Assembly (NCBI RefSeq): GCF_016808335.1
Contig: NC_053146.1
Location: 9,679,015 to 9,743,014 of the forward strand
Direction: 5' to 3'
Length of the DNA: 64,000 nt
Source: Panicum virgatum
Taxonomy: Eukaryota; Streptophyta; Magnoliopsida; Poales; Poaceae
The first letter of the stretch is position 1. Each line of letters starts with the position of its first letter. The notes below the pieces were generated by a model that was not told the DNA's origin, made no database searches, and worked only from the letters and a program-made list of their open reading frames with translations. Shown piece by piece: positions 22,240-32,192 of this stretch. The position numbers were made by a program, and so were the translations under genes.

Positions 22240-24553
22240 CTTGGGCCACATCATCTCAGACAAGGGGATTTCTGTTGATCCTAGTAAGATTCAGGATGTC
22301 CTGAAGTGGAAGACTCCAGAGTCTATTTCAGAGATCCGGAATTTCCTTGGGCTAGCAGGGTATTACCGGCGGTTTGTTCCAGACTTCTCAAAAATTGCTA
22401 GACCCATGACTGAACTGCTCAAGAAAGGGGTGAGATTTAATTGGGACGACAAGTGTGAGCAGGCTTTTCAGACTCTGAGAAGAGTTCTGACGTCTGCCCC
22501 TGTCCTCGCTCAGCCAGATATTACCCGGCCTTTTGATTTGTACTGTGATGCATCAGGTAAGGGTCTTGGCTCTGTAATCATCCCTGTTTGTCTCCGCCGG
22601 ATATTAATCGGCCATTAATACTTGTTGTAATGCATCAGGTACGGGCCTAGGCTGCGTCCTTATGCAGGATCAGCGGGTGATTGCCTATGCCTCCAGAGCC
22701 CTCAAACGGCACGAAGAAAATTATGCTACTCATGATCTAGAGTTGGCAGCAGTTGTGCATGCATTAAAGATCTGGCGCCATTATCTTCTGGGCAATCCTG
22801 TTCATATATACTCAGACCACAAGAGTCTTAAGTATATTTTCACCCAGAGCGAGCTGAATTTGCGCAAGAGACGGTGGTTAGAACTCATCAAGGATTATGA
22901 CCTGGAAATTCATTATCATCCGGGCAAGGCTAATGTTGTGGCCGATGCATTGAGTCGCAAAGCCAGTTGCAGTTGTATCTCAGCCACAGCGGTGCATGCA
23001 ACCTTATGTCAAGAAATGGAGAAATTAAATCTGGTCATTGTATCTGAAGGCACACTTGCTAATATTACTCTCACACCTACACTCTGGGATCGAATTGTGG
23101 AGGCTCAGAAAAATAATGCGGGTATGGAGAAGATCAGGCAGAGGCTTAGGGAAAATGATCCTAAGGCTTCATGTTTTCACCAGGATGGTGAGGGTGTGTT
23201 ATGGTTTAACAATCGCCTGGTGGTGCCTAAGGATTTGGAGCTACGGAAGCAGATTCTTGAGGAAGCTCATCTCTCGAGGTATTCAATCCATCCAGGCAGT
23301 AATAAAATGTACAAAGATTTGAAGCAGCGTTTCTGGTGGACCAAAATGAAGCGGGAAATTGCCAGATATGTGTCAGAATGTGACACTTGTCAGAGGGTTA
23401 AAGCGAGCCATTTGAGATTGGCCGGCCCTTTACAGCTCTTAAGTATTCCATCCTGGAAGTGGGAAGACATCAGTATGGATTTCATTGTCGGCTTACCCAA
23501 AACTTCCAAGGGATATGATTCCATATGGGTTATTGTGGATTGCCTTACGAAGTCGGCTCATTTTCTGTCGGTAAAGACAACACATACGGCAAAACAATAT
23601 GCACAATTGTATATGGACTGTATTGTGAGTCTCCATAGAATTCCAAAGACAATCATTTCGGACTGGGGTACTCAATTCATAGCCCAGTTTTGGGAACATT
23701 TTCATACCGCTCTTGGTACACAACTGATCCGCAGTTCAGCCTATCATCCTCAGACAGATGGCCAGATAGAGAGAATCAATCAGATTCTGGAGGATATGCT
23801 CAGAGCGTGTGCACTACCTACAGTCAGAAATGGGATGAATGCCTACCTTTAGCCGAGTTCGCTTATAACAATAGCTATCAGGAGAGCATCAGAATGGCTC
23901 CATTTGAGGCATTATATGGATGGAAGTGCAGAACGCCATTAAATTGGTCAGAAGCTGGGGAAAGGACTTTCTTTGGGCCGGACATGGTGAACGAAGCAGA
24001 AGAACAGGTTCGGGTCATTCAAGAAAATTTAAAGATTACAAAATCCCGACAAAAGAGTTACGCGGATAAGAAACGTCGATCTGTCTTATTTCAAGTGGGA
24101 GATCATGTTTACTTACGGGCCTCTCCAATGAAAGGGGTTCAGCGATTCGGCGTAAAAGGAAAACTTGCACCTCGCTACGTTGGGCCTTTTCTTATCATTG
24201 AGCAATGTAGGCCGGTAGCGTATCGCCTGGAACTTCCTGCTCAATTATCCGCGGTTCATAATATTTTCCATGTCTCCCAGCTCCGGAAGTGGCTCCGTGT
24301 TCCAGAAAAGGTGATTGACATCGAGAAATTGCAACTGGAGCCCGATCTTGTCTATCCGGAGCAACCAATAAAAATTGTTGATTTCAAGACTCGGGTTACT
24401 CGGAAGCAAACCAGCAATTTTTATAAGGTTCAGTGGAGCAATCACTCCGAGCGAGAATCCACGTGGGAAACCGAAGAGTTTCTTAAATCCAAATATCCGG
24501 AGTTGTTACAAACTTACCAAGGTACCTACCCTTCCATATTTCTTGCAATTTAA
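22240..24553 (+). pseudogene. Gypsy pol, second part: RT end, RNase H, integrase, chromodomain
   Basis: This is the continuation of 6926-9119 after the copia insertion. RT resumes with LGHIISDKGISVDPSK. An 82-bp near-duplication at 22544-22626 breaks the frame at the start of RNase H. The next frame (22626-23852) has RNase H ([28 protein letters not shown]), the integrase H-H-C-C region (CDTCQRV) and core ([28 protein letters not shown]). A +1 shift near 23815 moves the reading to a frame ending at TAA 24551. That frame holds the C-terminal integrase part (ALYGWKCRTPLNWSE) and a chromodomain (FYKVQWSNHSERESTWE). The chromodomain is typical of chromoviruses and directs integration to marked chromatin. 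Confidence 0.85.
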
Positions 24554-24587
24554 CACCTCCATTAAATCTCGGGACGAGATTTCTTTT

Positions 24588-24599
24588 AGGGGGAAGGGT
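24588..24599 (+). other. Polypurine tract of the gypsy element
   Basis: AGGGGGAAGGGT directly precedes the 3' LTR. Confidence 0.85.
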
Positions 24600-25586
24600 T
24601 GTAACACCTCAGGTGTTAATTACCTATCATTAAGGCTAATTACGGTCATTAGCACCACAAACCACTGGAGGGAAACTTTTTAGCAAATTCTGCCCAGTTC
24701 AGCCCGGACTGGTCTGACCGGTCTAGGCTACCGGTCTGACCGGTTGAGCGCGAGTTGGTGGTTTTGGGACCACAGTATTTAAATCTCTCTCTCACTCTCA
24801 CAACAGCACACCCTCTCTCTCTCTCACGCACGCCCAGCTCTCTCTCCCTCACCCACCCGTGCCCTTCCCCCCTCTTCCTCAAACCCTCACCTCCAAATCC
24901 CTCCTCTCCATTGGATTCCAAGGGCGGGGAGAGCCTCAAATCGGTTGAGGATCAACTTCCCCAAGTTCTCCTCCATGGGGTGACGCGGGATCCCAAGTTC
25001 TTCGTGGGGGAGGAGCTATTCAAGGTAAAAAAGGTTAGGGTTGGATCGATCTCATGTTCTAGAAGGTTTTAGGTGGTTTCCTCTGGTCAAATGCATCCAC
25101 ATGAACCCCTAGACTAGATCCTAGAAGGTTTTAGAATTGGTGGATGATTTTCACCGCGTCATGGATTCTAACTTCTGTTCTGGTTGGGACCGGTCTGACC
25201 GGTCGGAGGAACCGGTCTGACTGGTGATGCGGCTGGGTTAGCGTGACCGGTTTGACCGGTCGAAAGGACCGGTCTGACCGGTGGGGGTTGGCTGAGAGGG
25301 TGCAAAGTCGGGGTAATGGGTACAATCGGTTATAAATTATTTTGGCTATTAGTTGCTAGTAATTTTTATAAGTCATGCACGCATTCTCATGTCATATGCA
25401 TATGCATACGTGTAGCAGCCGCGGCAGAGGAGGTCGTATACGAGGTGGTTACGGAGCCACAGGAGCCGCAGGGGCAAGCCCCGCAGGAGGAGGTTCGCGG
25501 GGAGTCGGCCCAAGGCCCAACTCACCCCAGTTTTGAGCAGCAGACGCAAGGCAAGCCCCAGAGCACAACCTATTAATTTAAATTAT

Positions 25587-25653
<67 letters not shown>

Positions 25654-27248
25654 CTTGTGCATTATGTATAGAAATTGGTTGAAACCCTAGTTGCATGGTC
25701 TCTAGGTTTCCTTGAGTTTATACTAGTATGATAGGACGATAGTAATGCTATGCTTAAGAGTTCTCGGTAGAAGTCGAGTGACTTCTTGTCACTCGCGAGA
25801 TATAGGATATATAGAAGTCGAGTAATTTCCAGTTACTCGCAAGACATAGGTTATGTCTACTTATATTATAGTATTGAGAATTGAAATGGATATGGAGATG
25901 TGAGACCGGGCGGGGATGATGTATAGGTATGGCCGCAGGACAGGGTTCCTGGGTGCCTTAGCCCTGTCTGAGTCGATTAAGGACCGGTCGTTGTTGGCAG
26001 TGCTGATCGGGGATTGAATTGTACTAACCGCATGCCGGGAGTAGGAGATAATCGAAACCGGTAAGCCGAGTACTACCTTGCTTCGAAAGTACAGAACTTC
26101 TACCCACCCCTTAGGGCGAGTCGAGTGGCCGCGGAGAATCGGGATGCATATGTTTACTTTTGGTGGTCTCTCGTAAGGCTCGGCTGACTATATGCAGGTG
26201 GGGCGGTTCTGTAGTTCGAGGCAGGGAGGGGAATGGTTGGCATGTATAGTCCGACGGGGCAAATGCGTGCCGTGTTGGTTAGGTCCACCTTGCAAGGTTA
26301 AATCGGATCGATTTGCCGTGTCTCGCGGTTATGAGGGCCTTGATCTCTTTGCTGCATCGTAGCAAAATGTTAGAATGTGAGTTATGTATATTTATATAAA
26401 ATATTGAGTATATTGAATTATTTTTACTTGCACCACCATGATTGCTATAATGGGCCTTTGCAAATATTAGATGAGAGTTCATTTATATAGAATCTGGAGC
26501 TAAAATAATGAAAGTAAGGAAACTACTTTAGTCGCTCTTTTTGCAAAAAATAACCACAAGCCAAAAGCCTTGCATGTCTAGTTATGTGGGCTAAGTTATA
26601 CCCACTGGTCGGGTAAGTCTTGCTGAGTATTAGAATACTCAGGGTTTGTTGCCACATTTATTATTACAGGACGCCCGGACGTCGACTTCTGCCCCTGTGT
26701 TTTCAAGTTCATCCGCCGGGATGCAGAGCGGTGGCAGGTCAAGGAGCAGGACCCTTAGGCTAGGGCTTTGTTGAGTTGTACACTTGGGGCTGAGTGTGCA
26801 GCCTTTCTGTTTTGCACAGACCGGTCTGACCGGTCCGTGGGACCGATCTGACCGGTAGGGTCTGCAGGTAGTGCTGACCGGTCCGACCGGTTGGTAGAAC
26901 CGGTCTGACCGGTCTTGAAAGTGCAGAACTGATGGAAGCTAGGGTAGATGTAGGATCTTTTGATTTCGAACTTCAGACCTTCTATTGTAAAGTTTTGTAA
27001 ATTAATGGCATACATTTGAACTCGGTTTGTAAAACTTATTGTTCGTTTTCTTTGAGTTTATATTTTCAAGTAATATGGTGTGCTTGTACCATCTGCGCCC
27101 ACCTTCACGTGGGACTACCGGTGATGTTTCGATCGGGCCGTGGGTTGAGAAAGGATCACCAAATTAAGCCGTTAAGCTAATGCGCCCGATGTGTTCAAAT
27201 GACGGCCATTACGCTTAATTAGAGTTTTAATTTGGCGGTTCTATCACA
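24600..27248 (+). repeat. 3' LTR of the gypsy element
   Basis: 2649 bp, matching 3691-6317. It has one more complete ACCGGTCTGACCGGT unit near 25255-25282 and a shorter TA tract (25591-25651). Confidence 0.9.
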
Positions 27249-27626
27249 CCCACACAACTCAACAAGGAATGAGGAATTTCGCACAGATGCATATACCATA
27301 TCCGTGTACAGCTGCTTGAGCCGCGCGAGATCCCTGAACCCGCCGTCGACGAGCTTCCTTAGATTCCGCGGCCTGACCCTGGGGATCCCGAGCAGCTCGG
27401 CGCTCTCCCTCGCCGGAAACCCCTCCTCCCTCACGCCGGCGGCCGCCGAAGCTGAGAACCGCTGCCCCCCAAGCCGCAGGGACCCCGCGGCGGCGGGGAA
27501 ATGGAGGGGCGGGGGCGGGGCGGTGGAGGTGGAGGGGAGGACCGGGCGGAGGGCGGGGGACATCGCGGATGGGTCGGAGGAGCTACGGGCGGGTCGGCAG
27601 CGGCGGAGAGGGAGGAGGCAGCGCAT
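27249..27626 (-). pseudogene. dNK: First coding exon of the dNK gene (proximal part), split by the gypsy element
   Basis: The minus-strand frame starts at ATG 27626 (a second in-frame Met is at 27563) and runs 126 codons to the insertion point. The first ~60 residues are rich in Ser, Arg, Ala and Pro with few acidic residues, as in an organelle transit peptide. A conserved-looking segment follows (RNLRKLVDGGFRDLARLKQL, YTDMVYASVRNSSFLVELCG). Past the 23.6-kb insertion the frame continues in 3685-3641 and ends at a phase-0 donor that fits the P-loop exon. The sequence shows the open frame through the insertion point. That this is the dNK N-terminus is inferred from strand, order and phase. An unrelated gene would be the alternative. 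With the insertion, transcripts would have to cross two retrotransposons. Confidence 0.6.
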
Positions 27627-27733
27627 CGCCGGCGGCGGCGGGGGGCATGGGGGTTTAGGGTTGTTGGTTTTTGGCGGGAAGGGGGGTGCGGAGGTCGAGG
27701 AGACAGAGCTGGGTGCTCGGCCGGAGCAGAGCA

Positions 27734-28183
27734 GATGGCAGTGGATCGGGTTCGGTGCGAGTACCCGCGTGTTTCGGTTTTTCGGGTTTCGGTTTGGTGT
27801 AGGTTTTTCGCTCACGGTTTTCAGGTTCGGGTTTGTGTTTGGTTTCGGGTTCGGTTTCGGATTTTGGTTTCCACCCGTGGGGGATATCCGAAATAAATCA
27901 TTTAGAATTAAAACTCATGTTTTATAATATGTTAATGATAACTTATTTACTTAGACTATTAAATTTATTGAAAGTTGACTCATGAAAATATTTATTATTT
28001 ATTGCCTCTTGTTTATATATGTAAATATGTGTATATTTATTCGCGGATTTCGGGTTTCGGGTACCCGCAGGTTTGGTTTTGGTGATGGATTTCCACCCAA
28101 ATTGGTTTCGGGTTTGGGTTCGGGTTTCGGTTTTGGGTGCACAGAGACTCCACCCGATCCGAACCCGACCCGTTGCCATCCTT
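27734..28183. mobile_element. hAT-like MITE in the dNK/coiled-coil gene intergenic region
   Basis: The left end, GATGGCAGTGGATCGGGTTC, is an imperfect inverted copy of the right end, GAACCCGACCCGTTGCCATC. AGAGCA lies immediately outside both ends (27728-27733, 28184-28189), compatible with a decayed 8-bp hAT target duplication. The interior repeats GGTTTCGGGTTT-type words on both sides of an AT-rich centre. It sits about 110 bp upstream of the dNK start codon. Confidence 0.55.
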
Positions 28184-28189
28184 AGAGCA

Positions 28190-28755
28190 AGGGGGACTTC
28201 AGCATGGGCTCTGCACTAGAAAACCAGAGGTTTTTTTCACTTTCGCACAAAAACCAACCAAAAGATGGTTTTCACTTTACATGTCTGTTATTTTTCTTAA
28301 AGATTAAAGGTACTTTCACGTCTGTATGCCATCATTTAACAGGTTTGCCGAATAAATCAAAGAAATGTTTGACTTCTTTTAGATAAGAAGTATTTATATT
28401 AAACTTATTGTTGATGAGGAGCCGGACTAATAGATAAAATCATGTGAACGGAGGTTTTATGTTTCTTATCATAAAAAATACCCTTAAAATTCTTTTCCTC
28501 TATAGGTACAATATTTTGTGTTAGAGTAAAAGAAACCGCATTGTCTTTAATTGATACACGGCTTAATGTAGAAGCAAATTGAGGCAGATCCAAAAGTCAA
28601 GCATTTAAAAACGAGGGAGACAAGGCTTTTTCTTTTGAGATAGACATGGCTATTTTCTTAGTGAAAACCGAAAACTATTCGACTTCATTCAAAATCGAAG
28701 TTCAAAGTTTGGGCTGAGAGCTGACTCCATGTAAAAAGGGTAACAGCCCTCCAAT
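28190..28755. other. Intergenic sequence
   Basis: AT-rich spacer between the hAT-like MITE and the promoter of the coiled-coil gene. No gene or repeat was recognised. Confidence 0.5.
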
Positions 28756-28854
28756 GGTTTTAGACCCAGCGAAATTTTAGTGGGCTTGAAACCCAAGCCA
28801 GATGTGGTTTTAGACCCAGCGAAATTTAGTGGGCTTGAAACCCAAGCCAGATTC
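28756..28854. repeat. 50-bp tandem duplication in the coiled-coil gene promoter
   Basis: Two copies of a 50-bp unit, each containing TTTTAGACCCAGCGAAATTT and GTGGGCTTGAAACCC, lie 135-230 bp upstream of the start codon at 28988. They differ by single-base changes. The unit contains TGGGCT, the core of site II (TCP-binding) elements common in promoters of proliferating cells. Confidence 0.85.
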
Positions 28855-28987
28855 GGCCCAATGAATCCGCACCATTTTCACGGGCCCCACCGCCCTGGAA
28901 TTCCGAAATTTGAAATTCCCACCTCCTCACCGCCTTGTCGGCTTTTCGCTCCCACCTACCTCTTTCCCCTCTTCCCTTCCACCAGCG

Positions 28988-31294
28988 ATGCCGCCGGCGA
29001 CGACTCCCCGCGGCGGTGCAGGGCGGGTGCCCCCCTCCGGCGACGCTCGGAGCCCGGCTAAGCGGCCCCGCGACTCAGACGACTCCGGCTCCGACGGCGA
29101 CGGCGACTCCGATTCGGACAGCGACGGGGGCCTCGTCAGGTACCGCCTCGGGCCTCGGCGCCTCCCCTCCCACGCAGCCACGCGTTCTGGGATATTCCTT
29201 CTTTCTATTCGGCTCGTTGGATGACGGGAGGGCTTGTTCAAGTAACGATTTCTGATGTTTCGTGTCACTGGCGCGGCGGCAGCGACTTGAAGGAGATCGT
29301 ATGCCTGCTGCGGCTCATCAAGGGCGGAGCCAACAGGGACGGGCAGAGGATGTGCGAGCAGATCATCGCCAGGTGAGTCTCCACCAGTGAGGGCTTCGGA
29401 TTTCCTCGTCTTGTTGATATTGCAGTGCCACATAGTTTGTGGTCTCAATCTTCTTCCTAGTATTGTTCTTGTGATGGCCTGCTGGATTTTGCTGTTATGA
29501 ATTTTCCTGTTCCTTCTATGGAAATCAAGATAGCTTTCCTTTTATGCATTCACAACCATTACTATTATCTTCATATTCTCTATTAAAAAAGTAGCACTTC
29601 AAAATTGTAGACAACAGGGGTACGAGACAAGATACTTGTAGAGTGTCAGTCGTAAGAGTGAGTTTGTATATGGGATTGATTCATTGATCATATTTTTCCT
29701 CATTCTACTCATCTACTGGGTACGCTGACTGCACGACCTGTTCAGATCTGATAATATGCCTTTCATCTGTATGACTAGAGTTTTGTTGTTAAATCATTTT
29801 CTTAATCTGTAGTGTCGCAGCAGAGATTCAGACTATGCTAGAAGAAACCCAGCTGAAATTTGAGATGGAAAGGTATTTTACTCGCCACAAAATTTGTGTT
29901 CCATAAACTCTACTCTTCTTGGAGTTTTAGAAAGTGACTAATCTTGCAGTTAGTTGGAGCACTGAAACCTGATGGAGAGAGATAAATAAAAATATTCATC
30001 TTCACTGAGAACACACTAATTTGTGTTCTTATTTACACAAGCAGGCAGAATTTGTTGAAAGTACTGTCGAACACTTCCAAAGAGGTATTCATACATAGTT
30101 GCCTTTTGTGGGTATTATTTTGTACTAAAGTGACATCAGGTTTGTACTTCAGCAGTGCGAGAATTCACTGAATGAAGAGTACAGCAAGTTGCAAGAAACA
30201 TATGATATGTTTTGTAGAGAAAAGGATGCACACATGCAAACTTTCAGAGGTAGGTCAAATAAGAGCTAACTTCCGTTTGTGATGGTTTCTTCTCACTGAT
30301 TTCTTCGGTAATGTATCAAGTGAGCCTCCTTTTTCCTTTCTAAAAAACTAGTATGGAGTGGTATCTACTTTTACTCCAGGATGGTTGATTTTGTCATTGT
30401 ATAATTGAATTTAGAGGACACTTTTGAATGAACCTGTGTGCTTGGTTGCTACTTATCTGGATGAATTTTAATTATGTGCATGTACAGAGCATGATTTGGC
30501 AAAAAGATCAGCCTATCAACTGAGATCTGTATATGTTATGTGCAGACCTGTTCTCAGAAGTTGAAGTTGAGAAGAAGAAATTGCTTGAGCAGTACGAACA
30601 TCATAGTAAGTAATAGGACCATTTGCCGTTTTTGTGCATGGACTGTTGTTTACCTGACTAGCATTCTTTCAAACAGAGAAGACGGAGACCACCATGTTAT
30701 CAGAACTTCTCAGAGAAAGTAACATATGCAGAGCAATTGTATAATTGAATTTAGAGGACACTTTTGAATGAACCTGTGTGCTTGGTTGCTACTTATCTGG
30801 ATGAATTTTAATTCTGTGCATGTACAGAGCATGATTTGGCAAAAAGATCAGCCTATCAACTGAGATCTGTATATGTTATGTGCAGACCTGTTCTCAGAAG
30901 TTGAAGTTGAGAAGAAGAAATTGCTTGAGCAGTACGAACATCATAGTAAGTAATAGGACCATTTGCCATTTTTGTGCATGGACTGGTGTTTACCTGACTA
31001 GCATTCTTTCAAACAGAGAAGACGGAGACCACCATGTTATCAGAACTTGACAAAACATTCTCAGAGAAAGTAACATATGCAGAGCAATCTGTCAGAAGGA
31101 TGAAGAAGGTACATCTTGCTCATATATGTACATCTTGCTCCTCTTACGCCATATCTTCCTTTGGCAATCCAAATTTCCTGAGTCGGGATTCCAGTAGTGA
31201 TTGCGCATTTTAATTTTATGGCTTTGTTTACGCAGGATGACAAGTCTTTTATCATCTTACGCAGGATGATGATTTTGACCTTGACGATGAGTGA
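28988..31294 (+). CDS. Small acidic coiled-coil protein, candidate meiotic-axis (ASY4-like) gene
   Basis: Exons by splice site and phase: 28988-29139, 29283-29372, 29813-29872, 30045-30084, 30153-30249, 30886-30945, 31017-31108 and 31265-31294. They sum to 621 nt, or 206 residues. The N-terminus is Pro/Arg-rich with KRPRD and an Asp/Ser tract. A helical segment follows (SDLKEIVCLLRLIKGGANRD), then ~130 residues of coiled coil and an acidic tail DDDFDLDDE. The size and layout (short basic/acidic head, SYCP3-like coiled coil) resemble ASY4, a ~210-residue plant chromosome-axis protein. No catalytic motif is present, and sequence identity to ASY4 could not be tested. Two exons also exist in an upstream duplicate (30546-30605 and from 30677). 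The duplicate of exon 7 lacks 11 bp and would shift the frame. A second acceptor before 31234 would give a different, longer tail. Confidence 0.6.
30396..31086 (+). repeat. Tandem duplication of two exons (~340 bp) inside the coiled-coil gene
   Basis: 30396-30735 and 30736-31086 are near-identical copies offset by 340 bp. Each covers an exon encoding DLFSEVEVEKKKLLEQYEHH and the next exon beginning KTETTMLSEL. The first copy lacks GACAAAACATT between CAGAACTT and CTCAGAG. It therefore cannot be included without shifting the frame. Confidence 0.92.
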
Positions 31295-32192
31295 AGCTAA
31301 TACTCCAAGAATAGACAGTAAATAAAATGGAATTTCTTCGTTACTTCTTGGCCTTTGATTCTTTTTTCTGTGCAGATTTATTATACTTCAGTAGTATGCA
31401 GTTTGTAATCCCATTGTAATAGCTTCTCCAGATGAGCTCGTTGCATCAACCTGATCGTTGAGATTCAGTAAGCCCAGGATAAATCACAATTCTGGATTTG
31501 GTCTGGAGCTTGTTGCATATGTACAGATGGTAAATCAGAAATACAATCGTGTTATTTTTCCATTTCAAAGCTGCGGGGCTGCTGCTTCTCAGCCCAACAA
31601 AGACTGGGAAACGCTCTGGAAATCCAATCGTTAGCATTTCTAGGACTTGACAGTTAAGACACCATATTATCGCACTTACATGTGCCCTCCAGGGCATGTT
31701 TTCTGTTTTGAGCTGCTCAGGACTTAAATCGCCAATCCTGAATCGTCACTGCCACCGGATGAAATGCAAATGCTTAATACTGGTGGGAACAACTCAACCT
31801 TTGATTGGAACATAGCAAAGTATTATGTTCCAATGCAAAAACAAAATTATTATTCAACACAAACGAAAGTGACATAAATGTCGAATCAGCCCAGTGAAAA
31901 CATATAAAATGTACCCAGTAATTTGAGCACCCAACTTCTCCTTTACCCCATCTATACAGCACTGTCAATAGGTTGTTCAATGCTAAATGTAGAGAAAAAA
32001 CAGGGCAGCTACATCTCCTGCATGTAGTCCACACTGTGAATATGCAGCAAACTATGTAAGATCAACACCAGCAGCTCTACAACACATTAAACAGACTTTA
32101 ACCAGATCCTAAAATTGCATTCCAAGGTTTACAAAAATCCTCCCAACAAATATGCTCCAAGGTCAAAACAGGTCCATGTACACCTGCCGCCT
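31295..32192. other. Convergent 3' ends of two genes
   Basis: This spacer holds the 3' untranslated regions of the coiled-coil gene (+) and the RRM gene (-). Other open frames here are short and antisense. No further feature was seen. Confidence 0.5.

Larger units (their letters stand above)
3691..27248 (+). mobile_element. Ty3/gypsy chromovirus (Tekay-like) with a nested copia element
   Basis: The element has TG...CA long terminal repeats (3691-6317 and 24600-27248), an initiator-Met tRNA primer site and a purine tract. The interior runs gag-protease-RT-RNase H-integrase-chromodomain on the plus strand. The flanking 5-mers are CCCAT (3686-3690) and CCCAC (27249-27253), a target duplication with one mismatch. 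LTRs of ~2.6 kb and the C-terminal chromodomain fit the Tekay/Del lineage. Without the 13.1-kb copia insertion it is about 10.4 kb. Several in-frame stops, one frameshift and an 82-bp internal duplication make it non-autonomous. It lies in the first coding exon of the dNK gene. Confidence 0.85.

Noticed and set aside
27232..27927. 231-codon plus-strand frame over the kinase exon 1 region
   Set aside because: It is antisense to the transit-peptide-like exon and runs into the hAT-like MITE. It has Gly/Arg composition only.
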